Positions 1-12,160 of a stretch of 64,000 nt of DNA are shown here, in pieces. A model generated the notes under the pieces. The model did not search any database. It was not told where the DNA came from and saw nothing but the letters and a program-made list of their open reading frames with translations. Where the stretch lies: positions 62,001-126,000 of the forward strand of contig JBAMDO010000156.1 in the NCBI GenBank assembly GCA_037074765.1. The letters run 5' to 3'. Position 1 is the stretch's first letter, and every line of letters starts with the position of its first letter. The position numbers and the translations under genes were made by a program. This DNA is from Mansonella perstans (Eukaryota; Nematoda; Chromadorea; Rhabditida; Onchocercidae).

Positions 1-1219
1 TTTCTTTCATAGCATAACAAGTCCGTTTCTCAACCGTACCATCTGTAAACACGGAAATCAAATATTGAAACGTACACTTCAACATTACTTCAACGATTTA
101 AGAGATTTTTTTTTTTTTTGCACTTGGCTTTCTTGATCTACGGAATTCTACAAAGATCACTTTCTCTTTCCACGAGAAAATATGTTCAAAAACCTTTAAA
201 AACTACAGTTAGAATTTCAGTATCGGTAAAGAAATTTTTGAAAATCTAGAAAGTCTAAAGACGAGAATGAGTTACCATAAAATGAATTTCGAAAAATGCT
301 TAATCTACAAAAAAAGTTTGTCATATGTGTTATGGTTTTAGCTATACTAGATGTTCCAAAAGTTTATTATACGTATTGACGTTACTTTTGTCCGGTAGAT
401 CATTTTGTTAAGTTACGATTAGTAGTTATTGCTTTTACTTTTTTTTTGTTTTTGAGATCCTTTCATAAATTACGGTATTGCAGTTATCGTTGTTATCACA
501 TCAATCTTTCCATTCCAATTTATTATCAGCTTTCATCTTTGATTTGCCAACAGTTCCATTCTATAACTTATCATTAATGATCACCATTTTGAAATTGTTA
601 TAAAATTGAATCAATTAAGGAAAAAGGAAAAGAAATGTTGAAACAATGAAGAAGATAAAAGGAAGAATTAATTTAAGAGATCAAAAAATTGGAATAAAAC
701 ATAAAAGTCATACTTGTTCATCGATTTTTTCCAATTCATTCAAATTATACGGCCTTTATCATTTAGTGGTGACAATGCAAATATAACTAATCACAGGTAT
801 CATCACAAAAGAATTGAACAACATATGTGTGTTGAATAGTTCATTGCTATCTGTAATTCATGATCTATACAGCTTGTTTGTAACAAAAATCTATGAGAAA
901 TAATAAAAAAAAAAAAATCTATAAATTATTTGAATCAATCGTTCGTGGAGCTATTTCATGGATTGAAAAATGATTAATGTCAATTACTTTTTAACAATTT
1001 GACTAAAATGATACGAACAGTTGTGTTAATATTTGCACAAAATTGAGATATAATAAGTTTAAACAAAGTTAAAAGTTAACATATTTTCATTTTAATATTT
1101 GTATTATAAGTGTACTAGTATTATCAGTTAATTTTTTATCAGTGAAATTTTAACTCTATTAGATAATTAAACTGATAAAAATATATACAAGTATAAAGAT
1201 ATTATATTAGATGGAATAC

Positions 1220-1251
<32 letters not shown>

Positions 1252-2283
1252 AACAAACAATGAATATAAGAATAAATTTGATAATAAGCAAATAAATTGA
1301 AAAATGTATCAGAAATAAAAAAAAGAAAAAAAAGTTTTTTTTTTTTTCAAATTTTTATTTTATTCAAATTAAATAGTAATAATATAAGAAATGGAAAAAG
1401 AAAAAATAAAGAAAGGAAAAATTTGTTGTACATGTGAATATCAGATAATACAAATTGATCAGAATGAGTAGCAATATCGATTATTTTTTTCTCTCTCTCT
1501 TTGCAAGAAATAATCAAAAAGTTTTGTATTCCTGACCTTATAGATAGAACATAGGTCACAATAACAATTCATATATGTTGGTTATACAATCCAAACCAAC
1601 TTAACCCTACACATATCGATAGATATAATGATTGACCTTTTTAGCACTTTAATATAATAATCATAAACAGTTAAGTAAATAACAAATTAACTGTTACAGT
1701 TTTTTTTTTTTTTTTTTTTTTTTAAATTGTAAAAAAATGAAACAAATCAAAATTCTCATCAAACTAAGGAATTGTATCCTGGAGGAGAAAAAAAAAAAAA
1801 AAATCAATAAACCAATGTTACATTTTCTAAACCTAAAATGTAATTTGAATATATGCTTTTATGCATTGTTGCTGTGATATTTATTAAAAAGGTTATTGTA
1901 TCCCAACAATGCTTATCTTCTATATTTGAATTGGTAACAAAGCGGTTGCGTAAGTAATTTGCTCTGTATTTAGGGAAATATTTTTTAAGAGATAAGTTAA
2001 CGTAAGTGTAACAGCAGTATATGTTGATCTACTCAAATATATATTGTTCAAGTGTTTTGTATTATATGATTGGCGTTTTTAACTTACTTTGCTCCATTAA
2101 CGTTTAATTTTGATTTCATTTTATTCGGACTAAATGAAACTTTATCAAAAATAAAAATAGGAAATTTCTCGATTTATTATTAATTAACATTAATCACAAA
2201 CTTTTTGTCTCCTCAAATATGTTTCCAGTTAAAAAATTACTTTGGATTCCAGTTAGATTATAAATCGGGAGTTATTCAGAGGA
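1..2283. other. AT-rich non-coding stretch
   Basis: I see no gene here. The sequence is very AT-rich, with poly-A and poly-T runs of 10-24 bases (near 1220-1243, 1700-1723 and 1790) and a short CT-rich stretch near 1490. The open frames are short and biased to Phe, Ile and Lys, without splice context or family motifs. It could be an intron or flank of a gene outside the window. Confidence 0.6.
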
Positions 2284-2626
2284 TTGAAAATTAAAGGTTG
2301 GAAAATGGTGAAAAAACGCAAAAATGGTACATACCGACAGGTATATTCAAATCAAGCTAAAACTATTCACTTTAATGTGAATAGAGACTTCTTACTGGGT
2401 GTCATTTTTTTTTTTTTTTTTTTTTTTCATTTTGATCGCTTTCTATTGGTATATTCGAGGATTCCGAGGTAATAATAATGGTTAAAATTATATAACGAAT
2501 AAATATGAGAAATCTTTGTTGAAAAAGTGAAATTTACAAAATATTATCGTGAAAGTTTAAAAGAAGAAAGAAATAGTCAAATGATACAAGATAATACTGT
2601 TAAGTAGTGATAAAATATAATTTTAG

Positions 2627-3741
2627 ATGAGTGAACGCTTTCAGAAAACCGCATCATCATCAAGGACACGTATGAATTTTTGGGAAGCCACTAATGATAA
2701 CAAAGGTCCATCAAAGAAAAAATCGGTTCATTCTAATCATCCATTGCCTCAAACTCAAAATTACAACAAATCGAAGGAAGAATTTTCGATGGATCAATTA
2801 GTATTGCCAAATGTTGATATGAATGTTACCGAAGATTCGACCTCAAAGCGAAAAAATACTGAAGATCTGAATGAAGAAGTTACAGGTAATAATATTTTCA
2901 TCGTTTAGCATACAACAATTAATGTTACATACTGTAAGCTCCTCTTCATTGCATATATCGTATATATAATGCTGTTACACATGTTGTATGTTTTTAGTTA
3001 TAAGCTACTTTTTTTTTTTTTTTTTTGCACAAAAAAAGTTATTATTAAAAAAAAAATTCTTTTTTTTTTTTTGTAAACATTCCTTTTTTACTGTATAATA
3101 TTTTCAAACTTTTATTACTTCTTTTAGATCAAATATAGAAATAAAAATTGTATTTATCTTTTTTTTTCTCCATTTGTCTTTTTTCAAATCTTTTATTATT
3201 ATCGTATAAGTAACTGTTTCCAGATACAGTGATTGCGGTTGGCCATTACAGAATGGTAAATACAATGGTTACCAGTGTAACACATCGTCGTCATTATTAT
3301 AGTTATCACGAGCACGATATTTATGCTAATGAACCGCAACTCACTTGCTCAGTTTGTAATTCAAAGGTAAATGAAAATTAAATAAATTTCATCAGAATAA
3401 TTTTATGAAAAATGATAATAAAATAATGCTTATGCCTCATTCATTTGCGATCCCTTATATGATAATTTGTAAGATTATTCTAGGTATTAGTGAAATTTCT
3501 GGAACTTCATGCATGGATGCATCTTTCATGGACAGTTCAGGTAGGCGATCGTAATCCATTCCAATGTCCCTACTGTGATTTTTCTGCTTTTCGTATTCCG
3601 GATATTATATGCCACAGCAAGGAAATTCATGGTACCCTAAGCGCAAATATGTTCGTTCCAACTGTATCATATGAAATTTTGCAATTATTTTTAAAAGAAG
3701 TTATGGCTTGCTTCCCACCCATGAATTATTTTAATGTATAA
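2627..3741 (+). CDS. Small two-finger C2H2 zinc-finger protein
   Basis: Three exons join in phase: 2627-2885, 3224-3366 and 3484-3741, giving 219 residues. The N-terminal 90 residues are polar and probably disordered (Ser, Lys and Asn rich). The C-terminal half carries CSVC followed by an HAWMH pair, then CPYC-x12-H-x4-H, a canonical C2H2 finger. The protein ends in a more hydrophobic tail. I do not recognise the family beyond the fingers; nucleic-acid or protein binding is inferred. An AG acceptor sits directly before the ATG at 2627, so this may be a trans-splice site. Alternatively an upstream exon starting at 2305 (M-V-K-K-R-K, ending before GTATAT at 2341) joins in phase and adds 12 basic residues. 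Introns are short with TTCCAG and TTCTAG acceptors. Confidence 0.72.
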
Positions 3742-6700
3742 GGCACTTAATGATTACATTTTAAAGCAAATTTTTTTTTTTATTGAATTAATTTCCTTTT
3801 TTTAAATTATATGCCATTTAGTTGTATCATTCAAATTTAGCATGATAATGAAAATGGAATATAAGATTTTAATTTTAAATTTATTTTCAATATATCTCTG
3901 ACCCTTACTCTTTCTTTCTCTCTCTCTCTCTCTTTCTCTCTCTAACAACAAAATAGAGATGGAATGAACAGATAATTAGCAATGGGAAAAAAAAAAAAAA
4001 AAAAAAAAAGATGTAAATCAGAAATAAATATTTTTGTTGTAAGTGTTTTTTTTTTTTTATGTTAGAGATGAGATGCATTTTGTTGATGTTGATGACGAAG
4101 AGAACACAAATGAATCCAATGGACATCTTTTACATCATATCACACAGGCTATAACTGATTAGAATACAACACGACCTAATATTTGGATCTATTTGCTTCA
4201 CATTATCTGTATCCTGTATCCGTCGGTTCATCTCCTCAGTATCCTGTTTACAAGCAACTAAAAAAAAAAAAAAAAAATCCTCCTTCAAAAATATCATAAA
4301 TTTATTTCACATATTGTATTTGATAATATCATCTGCTAAATAAATAACTGTAAAATAAAAATTTCTTTAAAAATTAATGTTGTTGTTGTTTCTTTTTTTT
4401 AATTTTATTCCATTTAATTTGAAATTTCAAATATACAATTTATGAATGTTTTCAAATTTCAAAAGAAATTTTTCTCTTATGAAAAATATTATTAAAAATT
4501 AAAAAAAAAATATCAAAAATATGATAAAGATAGTAATATTCTACTGCTACTTACTACTACACTACTATTGTTGTTTGAAGATTTTTTTTTTTTTTTTCTA
4601 TACATTTTAAAATTAAAATGCTGAAAATTTTTGGATGTCAATTTTACTTTTTGAATGCATGAAAGAATAGTGTATGTTTTCTTTATATAACATATAATTA
4701 AAGAAGCTAGTTAGGCTAAATTTTAACATTTTGAAATTTTTGAATTTAAGACAAAAATTGATCGATCATACTTGTTTGTAAGATGAGATTGAGCAAGCGC
4801 TACTTTGTTAATGTACAAAATCAAAGATGTGTTTAACGAGTTATCATTATTTATAGGTCAAAATAGGTGAATATGGATAAAAGATATGAATTATAAACTT
4901 CTGTTTACAATCTTCCAGAAAATATGTTTTGTACGTTTGATTGAGAAATTGCAAAATGTGTTTTCTATTGGTTAATTTTACTTTTTTTCTTCAAGCTATA
5001 TATTTTGCTCACTGCTTAGTGTAATATTTTACTTTTGTAAATGACCAATTCACAAATTTACTTGCTTTTTTACATTTCTAAATTAACATTTAACAATAAT
5101 TTAAATTCTTCCTTCTTCTCTGACAATTCCCTATGACAATTATTCTTAATTGTGCCCTCATCAATATTTAAAAATGGTATTAAATTTGCGTTAAAAAATT
5201 ATCATGAATGGATAGACATTTCTCAGTAATAATTAACTTAAATTTGAAGAGATATTCTCAGAAAAAAATTTTGTATCGTTTAAATGAGACTCTCCATTAA
5301 GTCTTATCTTATTAGAGATTTATTTCAGAAGAAAAATTTAATAACAATTTAAAGCTAAATGAACTAAATAGATTTATTTTATATGGCAATTCATAAGTCA
5401 TTCTTAGAAAATAAAGTGTGATGTACGGATGAGTAGGCCTAACAATCATTTGTTAAGAATAGTGTATAGTATTTAGTTTAGTTCATTTGGCTCTAAATTT
5501 TTATTAAAATTTTAAAATTTACAATCAGAAAAAGTAAGTGAACACTGATTTATAAAACAAGTATTTCAAACGAAAATAGAAAGAGATCAATATGAAATAT
5601 TTCACGTATTTAAGTAGAAATTAGCAGTTAACGTGTAACCTTGTAAAAGAAATCAAATACTGTAGGTTTTTTTTTTTTTTTTTTTTTTTGTGGAAAAAGA
5701 ACAGATCCAAAGAGAAAGAATCAACAAATAGAATGAAATAACAAAGAGAAATTGTGTTGGACCATTTTTCTCATTGTTTGAAAGATTTCAAATATTTTTT
5801 TTAGCAAGAATTGCTAAAAAGACTTATTACGACATGATATTTATTGAAATTTTGATTTAACATTGTATTTAAAATTTGAAGAAAAGCCAACTATTAGCAA
5901 TATAGAATTGAAATTACAGGCAAATTATGAGACATATGTAATACATATTACAAATTGAATTATGAGACAAAGCAAAATATTGCTCAGAATATTCCAACAA
6001 AAAAAAGACAAGCTAAAACTATCAAATCAGTAAAATTTTTCACATGAAATATTACATCCACTTTTCGATTTCATTTTCGAACACTGTCTTCATGATTTAG
6101 GCCATTTTCGCTCAAAATATTGCTGAAAAACAAAAATATTTTTTCCACTATGTCAATATTTTGAAACAAAAATGAATAAATTAAATACCAGCAAAACAAG
6201 AACAAATCATAAATTCAATTCTAATTTCTCCATCCAATTTTCAATTTATTTTCATCAGCTCAATTGGAAGTAATTATTTTTGCGTCCAACGAGAAACTGC
6301 ATGAAATTTCATTCTCAATTTAAATCATTTCCATTCTTATGAAGTCAAATGAAATTGATAATAATTGATTGAGGCATTCAGTGCTTACTTAAATTAAAAT
6401 AATTTCAAAGAAAAGTATACAAATATTTCATTCTAATTTGAAAAATTAATGGAAATGCATTAAAAGAGAAAGACACTATATTCAAATGTATCAAAAGACA
6501 TTTTGTAAAGTTTTTCAATACCAATCATCACTTTCATTTCATTTCTGTGATCCAAGTTTTATTTCAACATGAAGCATTTAACAGCAATTTTCTCACAACT
6601 TTCTGTCGATCTCCTCGTAAGCAATGATTAAATGACAGCAAAACTGATACGATCGATCACCATTAATTAATTGAAGTCGATATTTTAATGAATTGAAATT

Positions 6701-8440
6701 GCCACCATGCAATGATCCTTCGAGTTGAATACGGTGAAGGCGTTTGCAGAAACTGATTTGAGGGTATACTACGTGAAGATATTTGAAATTGTTTTTGAAT
6801 CAGCGAACCATTATTCGGCATTAAGATTTGTTTTTATTGGTAAATGCATGAATATCATCGGTGCAAATTCAAGAGATGTAGAATACGCGATCACGTTTGG
6901 AACTATTTGTAAGTTGTTTATTTTGAGATAAAAGTATTTGGCAGATACAATGTGCGGAACTTTATACGACATTTGTTGCGTAGAGCTTTCTGCCGACGAT
7001 AGCTTGTTCTTGCCTTTTAGTGTATCATTATCTATGATCAATTTAACTAAATCCTGGAAGCATGGAAGATGTAGGAATGAATTTAATTATTTTTAAACTC
7101 TAAACTTAATTTCGGTTTTAATTTGTTTCATTCAAAGCAACCAATGCTTTTAAAGTTAAAGAATGCTTATGAAGTAATGCTATGCTGATGGGATCGTTAC
7201 GAAGATCCAACGCTGAGCACAATAAAGTGAAAGATCGCAGTAGGTTGCAGCAAGAGTTCAAAAATTTTAGAAAATCTCAATCATCAAAAGTTGAATTGAA
7301 AGTTGGATTTAATCTACAGTAGTATTACTATTAAGGAAAATACTATACCAAATATTTGAGCAATCTTTTAAACAAATAGACAAACAAACAACAAACAGTT
7401 TTAATCTATGCGCAAAAATATTAAGTAGTACTTTTAAAATCAAAAAAAAAGACTTAAAGCCAAATTTCTCTGCCACTGCTTTCTTCGCAAGACTTTTGTC
7501 ATTTGTTAAAACATCACCAATACTTCCTCAATTTTTATCTGAATAAAATTGCTTTTGCATTAATAAGATAATTTTTCTTTAAAAAAAAAGTAGTTATTCA
7601 TTATGTAAGAAAATAACCAATGGAAGTAAAGTAATGATTGATGTAGGGTAATAATATGAATAATATGTGGAAATATGATTACCATTATGGACTGATTCAA
7701 GTGCGAAAAGAAAGTGAAATGAAATTGATGGAATTGTATGAAAATAATCAACATTTATTGGTGATAACAAGTGCTCATCTCTGATAACCAAATGCATATA
7801 TCTATTCATCTGCTATCAATTATATTTTTGCAAATGGAATTATCCATAATACAATCTGAAATCTAATCACCCACTAGGCTTTATCAATGTTTTAATTTAG
7901 CACAAAATGATAGATATCATCCTTATCTGCATAGGATAAATAATCGATTAAATGAGAAATTAAGTGAAATTAAAATAAAATGTGAAAAAGATAGTGATAT
8001 GAAAATATCGAACCAACAATTAAGTTTTTTTCTTAGCATGAAATATTATTATAAGAAGCATTTTGCAGGATTAAATAAAAGGCATTGTAGTAATTTGAAC
8101 TGAAATAAAAAGCAAAAAAAAAAAAAAAAGAAAAACAAACGGATTTTTCTATAATACTTAATTTTGTACGAATTCTTAATTCGGTCTTCTTTCAATTTGC
8201 ATGCTAAAGAAATCATATGTTTGAGTTATTTTCTGATTTCAATAAACTTATCATTTTATGATCAACTGGGTTCTATGAAATTCAGATAGTTTAAAATAAC
8301 AGTTTCGACTGTTATGATTGTCACATTTTTCGAGGATAACCAATGAAAGAAAGTACTATCGTCAGGATTTATCCAATAATGTTGTTTAATCACTGCTAAT
8401 TAGGTTACTGATTTTAGTCTAACAATTGAAATGAAGCTAG
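3742..8440. other. Intergenic stretch, no gene recognised
   Basis: After the zinc-finger gene come AATAAA-like 3' ends, a CT microsatellite (3910-3943), and long A and T runs (3986-4010, 4043-4058, 4261-4277, 5667-5689). The 6680-7260 part is less AT-rich, and both strands stay open for about 200 bases around 6725-7041, but neither reading has recognisable motifs. I see nothing else supportable here. Confidence 0.5.
3910..3943. repeat. (CT)n microsatellite
   Basis: A CT/TTTC simple repeat just downstream of the zinc-finger gene. Confidence 0.85.
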
Positions 8441-8444
8441 ATTT

Positions 8445-9140
8445 GCATGAAATTTTCCAAAAAATGTTACTTTGCTTTAAAGACTGCTTACTACATATTT
8501 TCAATTGAATTATACTGTTTCTCGGGGTTTAGGATCGAATCAGTAGTCCAAAGTGCTGAATTTACGGTGGTATAATATTCTACTAATAAACTATTCATGG
8601 TCATATAGTCAATTTAGTAACATTACCTGATAATAATAATCCTAATTTAAATACTGCAACGCGGTGTTATTGTTATTTTAGGACGATAATGAATAATCAT
8701 TGATTTTATAAAGATCTCAAATAATTTTACGAGTAAGCTTCTTATAAATTGTCTCTAAAGCATGCCAATTTAATGTACATTTTGAAGGCACATCTTTTAC
8801 TTAATTATGAGCACATCATAATTTATCTTATTCAAGTGCCTAACTTAAATGGATCTTAATGAATATTTCTAACATTCCTCTTTTCTTTTTAATATATGCA
8901 CTTCCTTACAAATACAAAATGATTAACAAGAAATATGTCAAATTGAATCCAAAAAAAAGTTACCGCAAAACAAATAATTCCAGTTTATTTCATATTTCAA
9001 TTAATATTTTTCGGAAGAGGTCAGAATCAGCAATTCCAATATTGGGTTTAGAATGGCATAATATTTTGCTCACAAATATAAAGGTCATATAATTCATTTT
9101 CGTGACATCACCTGGATTAATTTAGAGACTGTTTAATAAC
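8445..9140. repeat. Diverged direct repeat pair, about 490 bp apart
   Basis: Copy A (about 8445-8660) and copy B (about 8935-9135) align over roughly 200 bp with many substitutions and small gaps. Shared blocks include CCAAAAAA..GTTAC, CATATTT-CAATT, GG(T/C)ATAATATT, GGTCATATA, CAT(T/C)ACCTG and AATTTA..ACTG, in the same order and orientation. There is no coding signal in either copy. They could be two old copies of a transposable element or a local duplication. Confidence 0.5.
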
Positions 9141-9299
9141 TAAACTGGTGGATCAATCGACAAATAGAAGGAACCAATAAAGCAGTCACTGAATGTAATG
9201 ATCAGATAAAAATAACATTTTAGAATGTTAGTAATAGCTTAACCAACAGGTAGATTAAATGATTTAATTAACCTATTTGAAATAATTTTGAAAAGATAA

Positions 9300-9434
9300 T
9301 CAATCCGTACTTAAGATATATTGATCTACTGTATGAACTAGACAGTTCTCTTTTAGTAAGCGAAACCATTTTTCCCATCTTCTAAACTTTTTGCCTCCCA
9401 GCTTATCGGCGACGAGATTTCCCGGTATCCATTT
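9300..9434 (-). other. Orphan terminal-exon-like open segment
   Basis: On the minus strand a good acceptor (CTTTTCAG) precedes 44 open codons ending in TGA. The reading begins K-W-I-P-G-N-L-V and includes G-G-K-K-F-R-R-W-E-K-W-F. Composition is balanced and unlike the Phe/Ile/Lys-rich chance frames around it. I find no partner exon between here and the astacin gene whose last exon lies at 12161. It may be the last exon of an unrecognised gene, an alternative 3' exon, or a remnant. Confidence 0.3.
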
Positions 9435-10609
9435 CTGAAAAGAACATATAGCTTAAATTTCACATAGAATTAAAAAGTAATCTGAAACATACTGTATTAT
9501 TACCAATATTTAGTCACATCTACTATATAGATTGTTTATAAATAAGTAAGCTTTCGATCACGTATACAGCAACATAATCAATTTTTATTAAAACAATATT
9601 TTAAAGCTGATAACTACAACGATATCTTAACATATATCTAAGAATATAAACTTGACAGTTTCAAGTTATATGGGTGATGAGAGACAGAAAGATAACATTA
9701 CAAAATTTTATAGTTCATAACAAACATATTCCAAGAAAAGTATTACAGCTATACGAATTGCTTGATAAATGTAAAATGTACAAAAATAAGCCAATTTAAT
9801 GGTATCATATCAATGATTATTTTACTGAAAAAAAAAAATGGCAAATTATGAAGTACTGAAATTTGAGTCATTTGTTTATGCTCCTTCAAAGAGATAAACA
9901 CTTATTAACGCACCAATAATGCTAATTCACTTTTATATGCACTCATAAAAACAGCAATTTCTTATTGTACTATTCTAATAGCGTTTGCTGAAAACAAGTG
10001 GCTCTAATAATATTTTCAAATAATTTCAATAATGATCAATTAAGCATTACAAACAAAATGTTAATTTACGCATAGCATTACGTAATGTTCTTTAATGTTT
10101 ATTTAAATGTTAACTATGTTAATTATTATGTAATGTTAATTTAGCGTATGTTATTTTTTTTTTTTTCATACGTCGTAACTTTTTGTTTTACATAAAAAGA
10201 AATTTGTATTTTTTAAACATTTTGTAACGTTTCATAGTGTTCTGTTTTGCTTGAAAGAATAGCAGTTTACTGTAATGTGAAATATTTTGACGTAAGTAAA
10301 ACTTCATAAGCATTAACTTGTTTCTTTTACATATACTTAAATCTATTTTACTCAAATATATTTTGATCCACGTTATAACGTCTAATTTCATATCAATTAA
10401 GTGATAATGATTGATTACAAAAAGCAATGATAAAGCACGTAGAAGTGATAAATTTCAGATGAAAGTAACAAATACAATCAAATAATGAATAATTTATGGA
10501 ATATTATTCCTTTTCTATCCTTTCGTATCAATTTTAAACAATAAACAAATTTTTTTTTGAAGATTTCCTTCTGATCATCACTGGGATCCTTTGGAATACG
10601 TATGTTACT

Positions 10610-10722
10610 ATGTGCAATTTGAACTACGTGCAATTTTGTTAGTACGTGCAATTTGAACTACGTGCAATTTTGTTAGTACGTGCAATTTGAACTACGTGCA
10701 ATTTTGTTACTACGTGCAATTT
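10610..10722. repeat. Tandem array built on TACGTGCAA (34-bp unit)
   Basis: The repeat is a dimer of two related monomers, TACGTGCAATTTGAAC and TACGTGCAATTTTGTTAG, repeated about 3.2 times with almost no divergence. Six exact TACGTGCAA words occur plus one TATGTGCAA at the left edge. It lies downstream of the astacin gene. The same 9-mer is the core of the unrelated-looking array at 21.0 kb. Confidence 0.9.
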
Positions 10723-11171
10723 GCATTTTCACACTTAACAAATATCATCAAACAAACGCTATCCTTTCGCATCCCGTATTCTCTTCCATCTCTTATATCT
10801 GTCGCACTATTTCTAAACTTTTTGCTATCCTACTTTACCGTTATTATTACAGGCCTTATCAACTATCTATCTATTATCACACAACAGTACATTATTCTTA
10901 TCAATTTAAATATATGGCAAATCCCAATATAGGCACTCGCTCGCATATCGTTCACCAATTTCCAATTCGTTGTTTTGCTAAATGTTTTATGCAAGTTTAC
11001 GTTTTAATTGAAAAAATATTAATCGTATTTGAATGGTACTAAATTGGGAAGATTATAATTTCCGGAAATCTTAGATAATTTGAAAATAGGATGTTGATTT
11101 GATAAAAAAGTAAGCAGTTAAAATAGTGATCATCTGTATACGATGCATCACAATTCAATTGATAATATGAT

Positions 11172-11211
11172 ATTGAGCATCTTCCGGAATCATTTCCGGA
11201 AGATGCTCAAT
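11172..11211. repeat. Perfect 18-bp inverted repeat with 4-base loop
   Basis: The left arm 11172-11189 and right arm 11194-11211 are exact reverse complements around the loop TCAT. The stem contains ATCTTCCGGAA. It would form a strong hairpin in DNA or RNA. Further TTTCCGG words lie just outside at 11060 and 11216. No gene overlaps it. Confidence 0.85.
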
Positions 11212-11315
11212 TTGAATTTCCGGCCAAATTAATGAACTTGAACAATTTTAATGTCAGACCTATTTAGGTAACATTTTCAGTGAACTTGAACAATCTCAAA
11301 ACTATCAGAAGATAG

Positions 11316-11364
11316 TTTCGTATTTTTTATAGCATTATAGCATTTCGTATTTTTTATAGCATTA
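11316..11364. repeat. 27-bp direct duplication
   Basis: The 22-base word beginning TTTCGTATTTTTTATAG is present twice (11316-11337 and 11343-11364) with period 27. This is a simple recent tandem duplication in non-coding DNA. Confidence 0.8.
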
Positions 11365-12160
11365 CTTAACGAATAAAGTAGTAATAATATTTCATATGGG
11401 TTTAGCCTAAATTCATTCAAATCATTTCTTTCACATCAATGATTTATCTCAGTTTAAATATATGATAGCAAGTTGCTATTTAAAAAGTTTCGTAGATGAC
11501 ATAAAAATTAGGACAATCTAATGTTAGTATTATCGGAAAAGTTTTAGGAAACAACAAAATGAAAAAGAATGATTCTGAGAAACATAAAAAATACGTTCTT
11601 TTCATTTCTGTAACATATAACAAGGAATATTTTTTGTTTTTTTTTAATACTCTACATTAATAAATTATTGTCACGAATGTGTACGTACGGTTGTTTCATA
11701 GATGTATTCAATTGTAAAAGTTTTACAGGTGCATTCAATGAACCCATCTTGGGAAAATATCGTAAGTTTAATTAATAAAAATATTGCATGACCTAATTCA
11801 CATTGTTAATTACATTTATTCGCGGATAGAATTTTCCATTTTATTTTTTGTCACAATTATTACAAGATAGCTTGCAGAATATCATCATAAATTTACTTCC
11901 CGTATTGCACTCGCCGATACTTGCCCAATAACTGCAGAATAAATTCTTATCCAAACATCGTGATAATTCGATTTTTCGATTTAATTTCGTTTTATCTGAA
12001 ATTTTAACTAACTGATATTGAACATTATTTTTCTTCTATTCTGAAACAGAATTGCATTTATGACAGCGAATCAAAAAAAAATGTTACAGTATCATTGATT
12101 GATATTTTATTACATAATATTACTTTTACATTTGAAATCTAAAATGTAAATGAATTTCTA

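Larger units (their letters stand above)
9435..12160. other. Intergenic stretch downstream of the astacin gene
   Basis: Apart from the tandem array at 10.6 kb, the hairpin at 11.2 kb and a 27-bp duplication at 11.3 kb, I see no gene. There is a short splice-bounded segment on the plus strand (11729-11761, between TTTTACAG and GTAAGT) of unknown meaning. The open frames near 10188-11042 are simple AT-rich sequence without motifs. Confidence 0.5.

Noticed and set aside
6725..7041. Overlapping plus and minus frames of about 70 residues
   Set aside because: Neither has recognisable motifs or a clear gene context; the less AT-rich base composition explains the openness.
10188..11042. Frames of 79-120 residues around the 10.6-kb array
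   Set aside because: Low-complexity residue content, overlapping a tandem repeat, with no splice or homology support.
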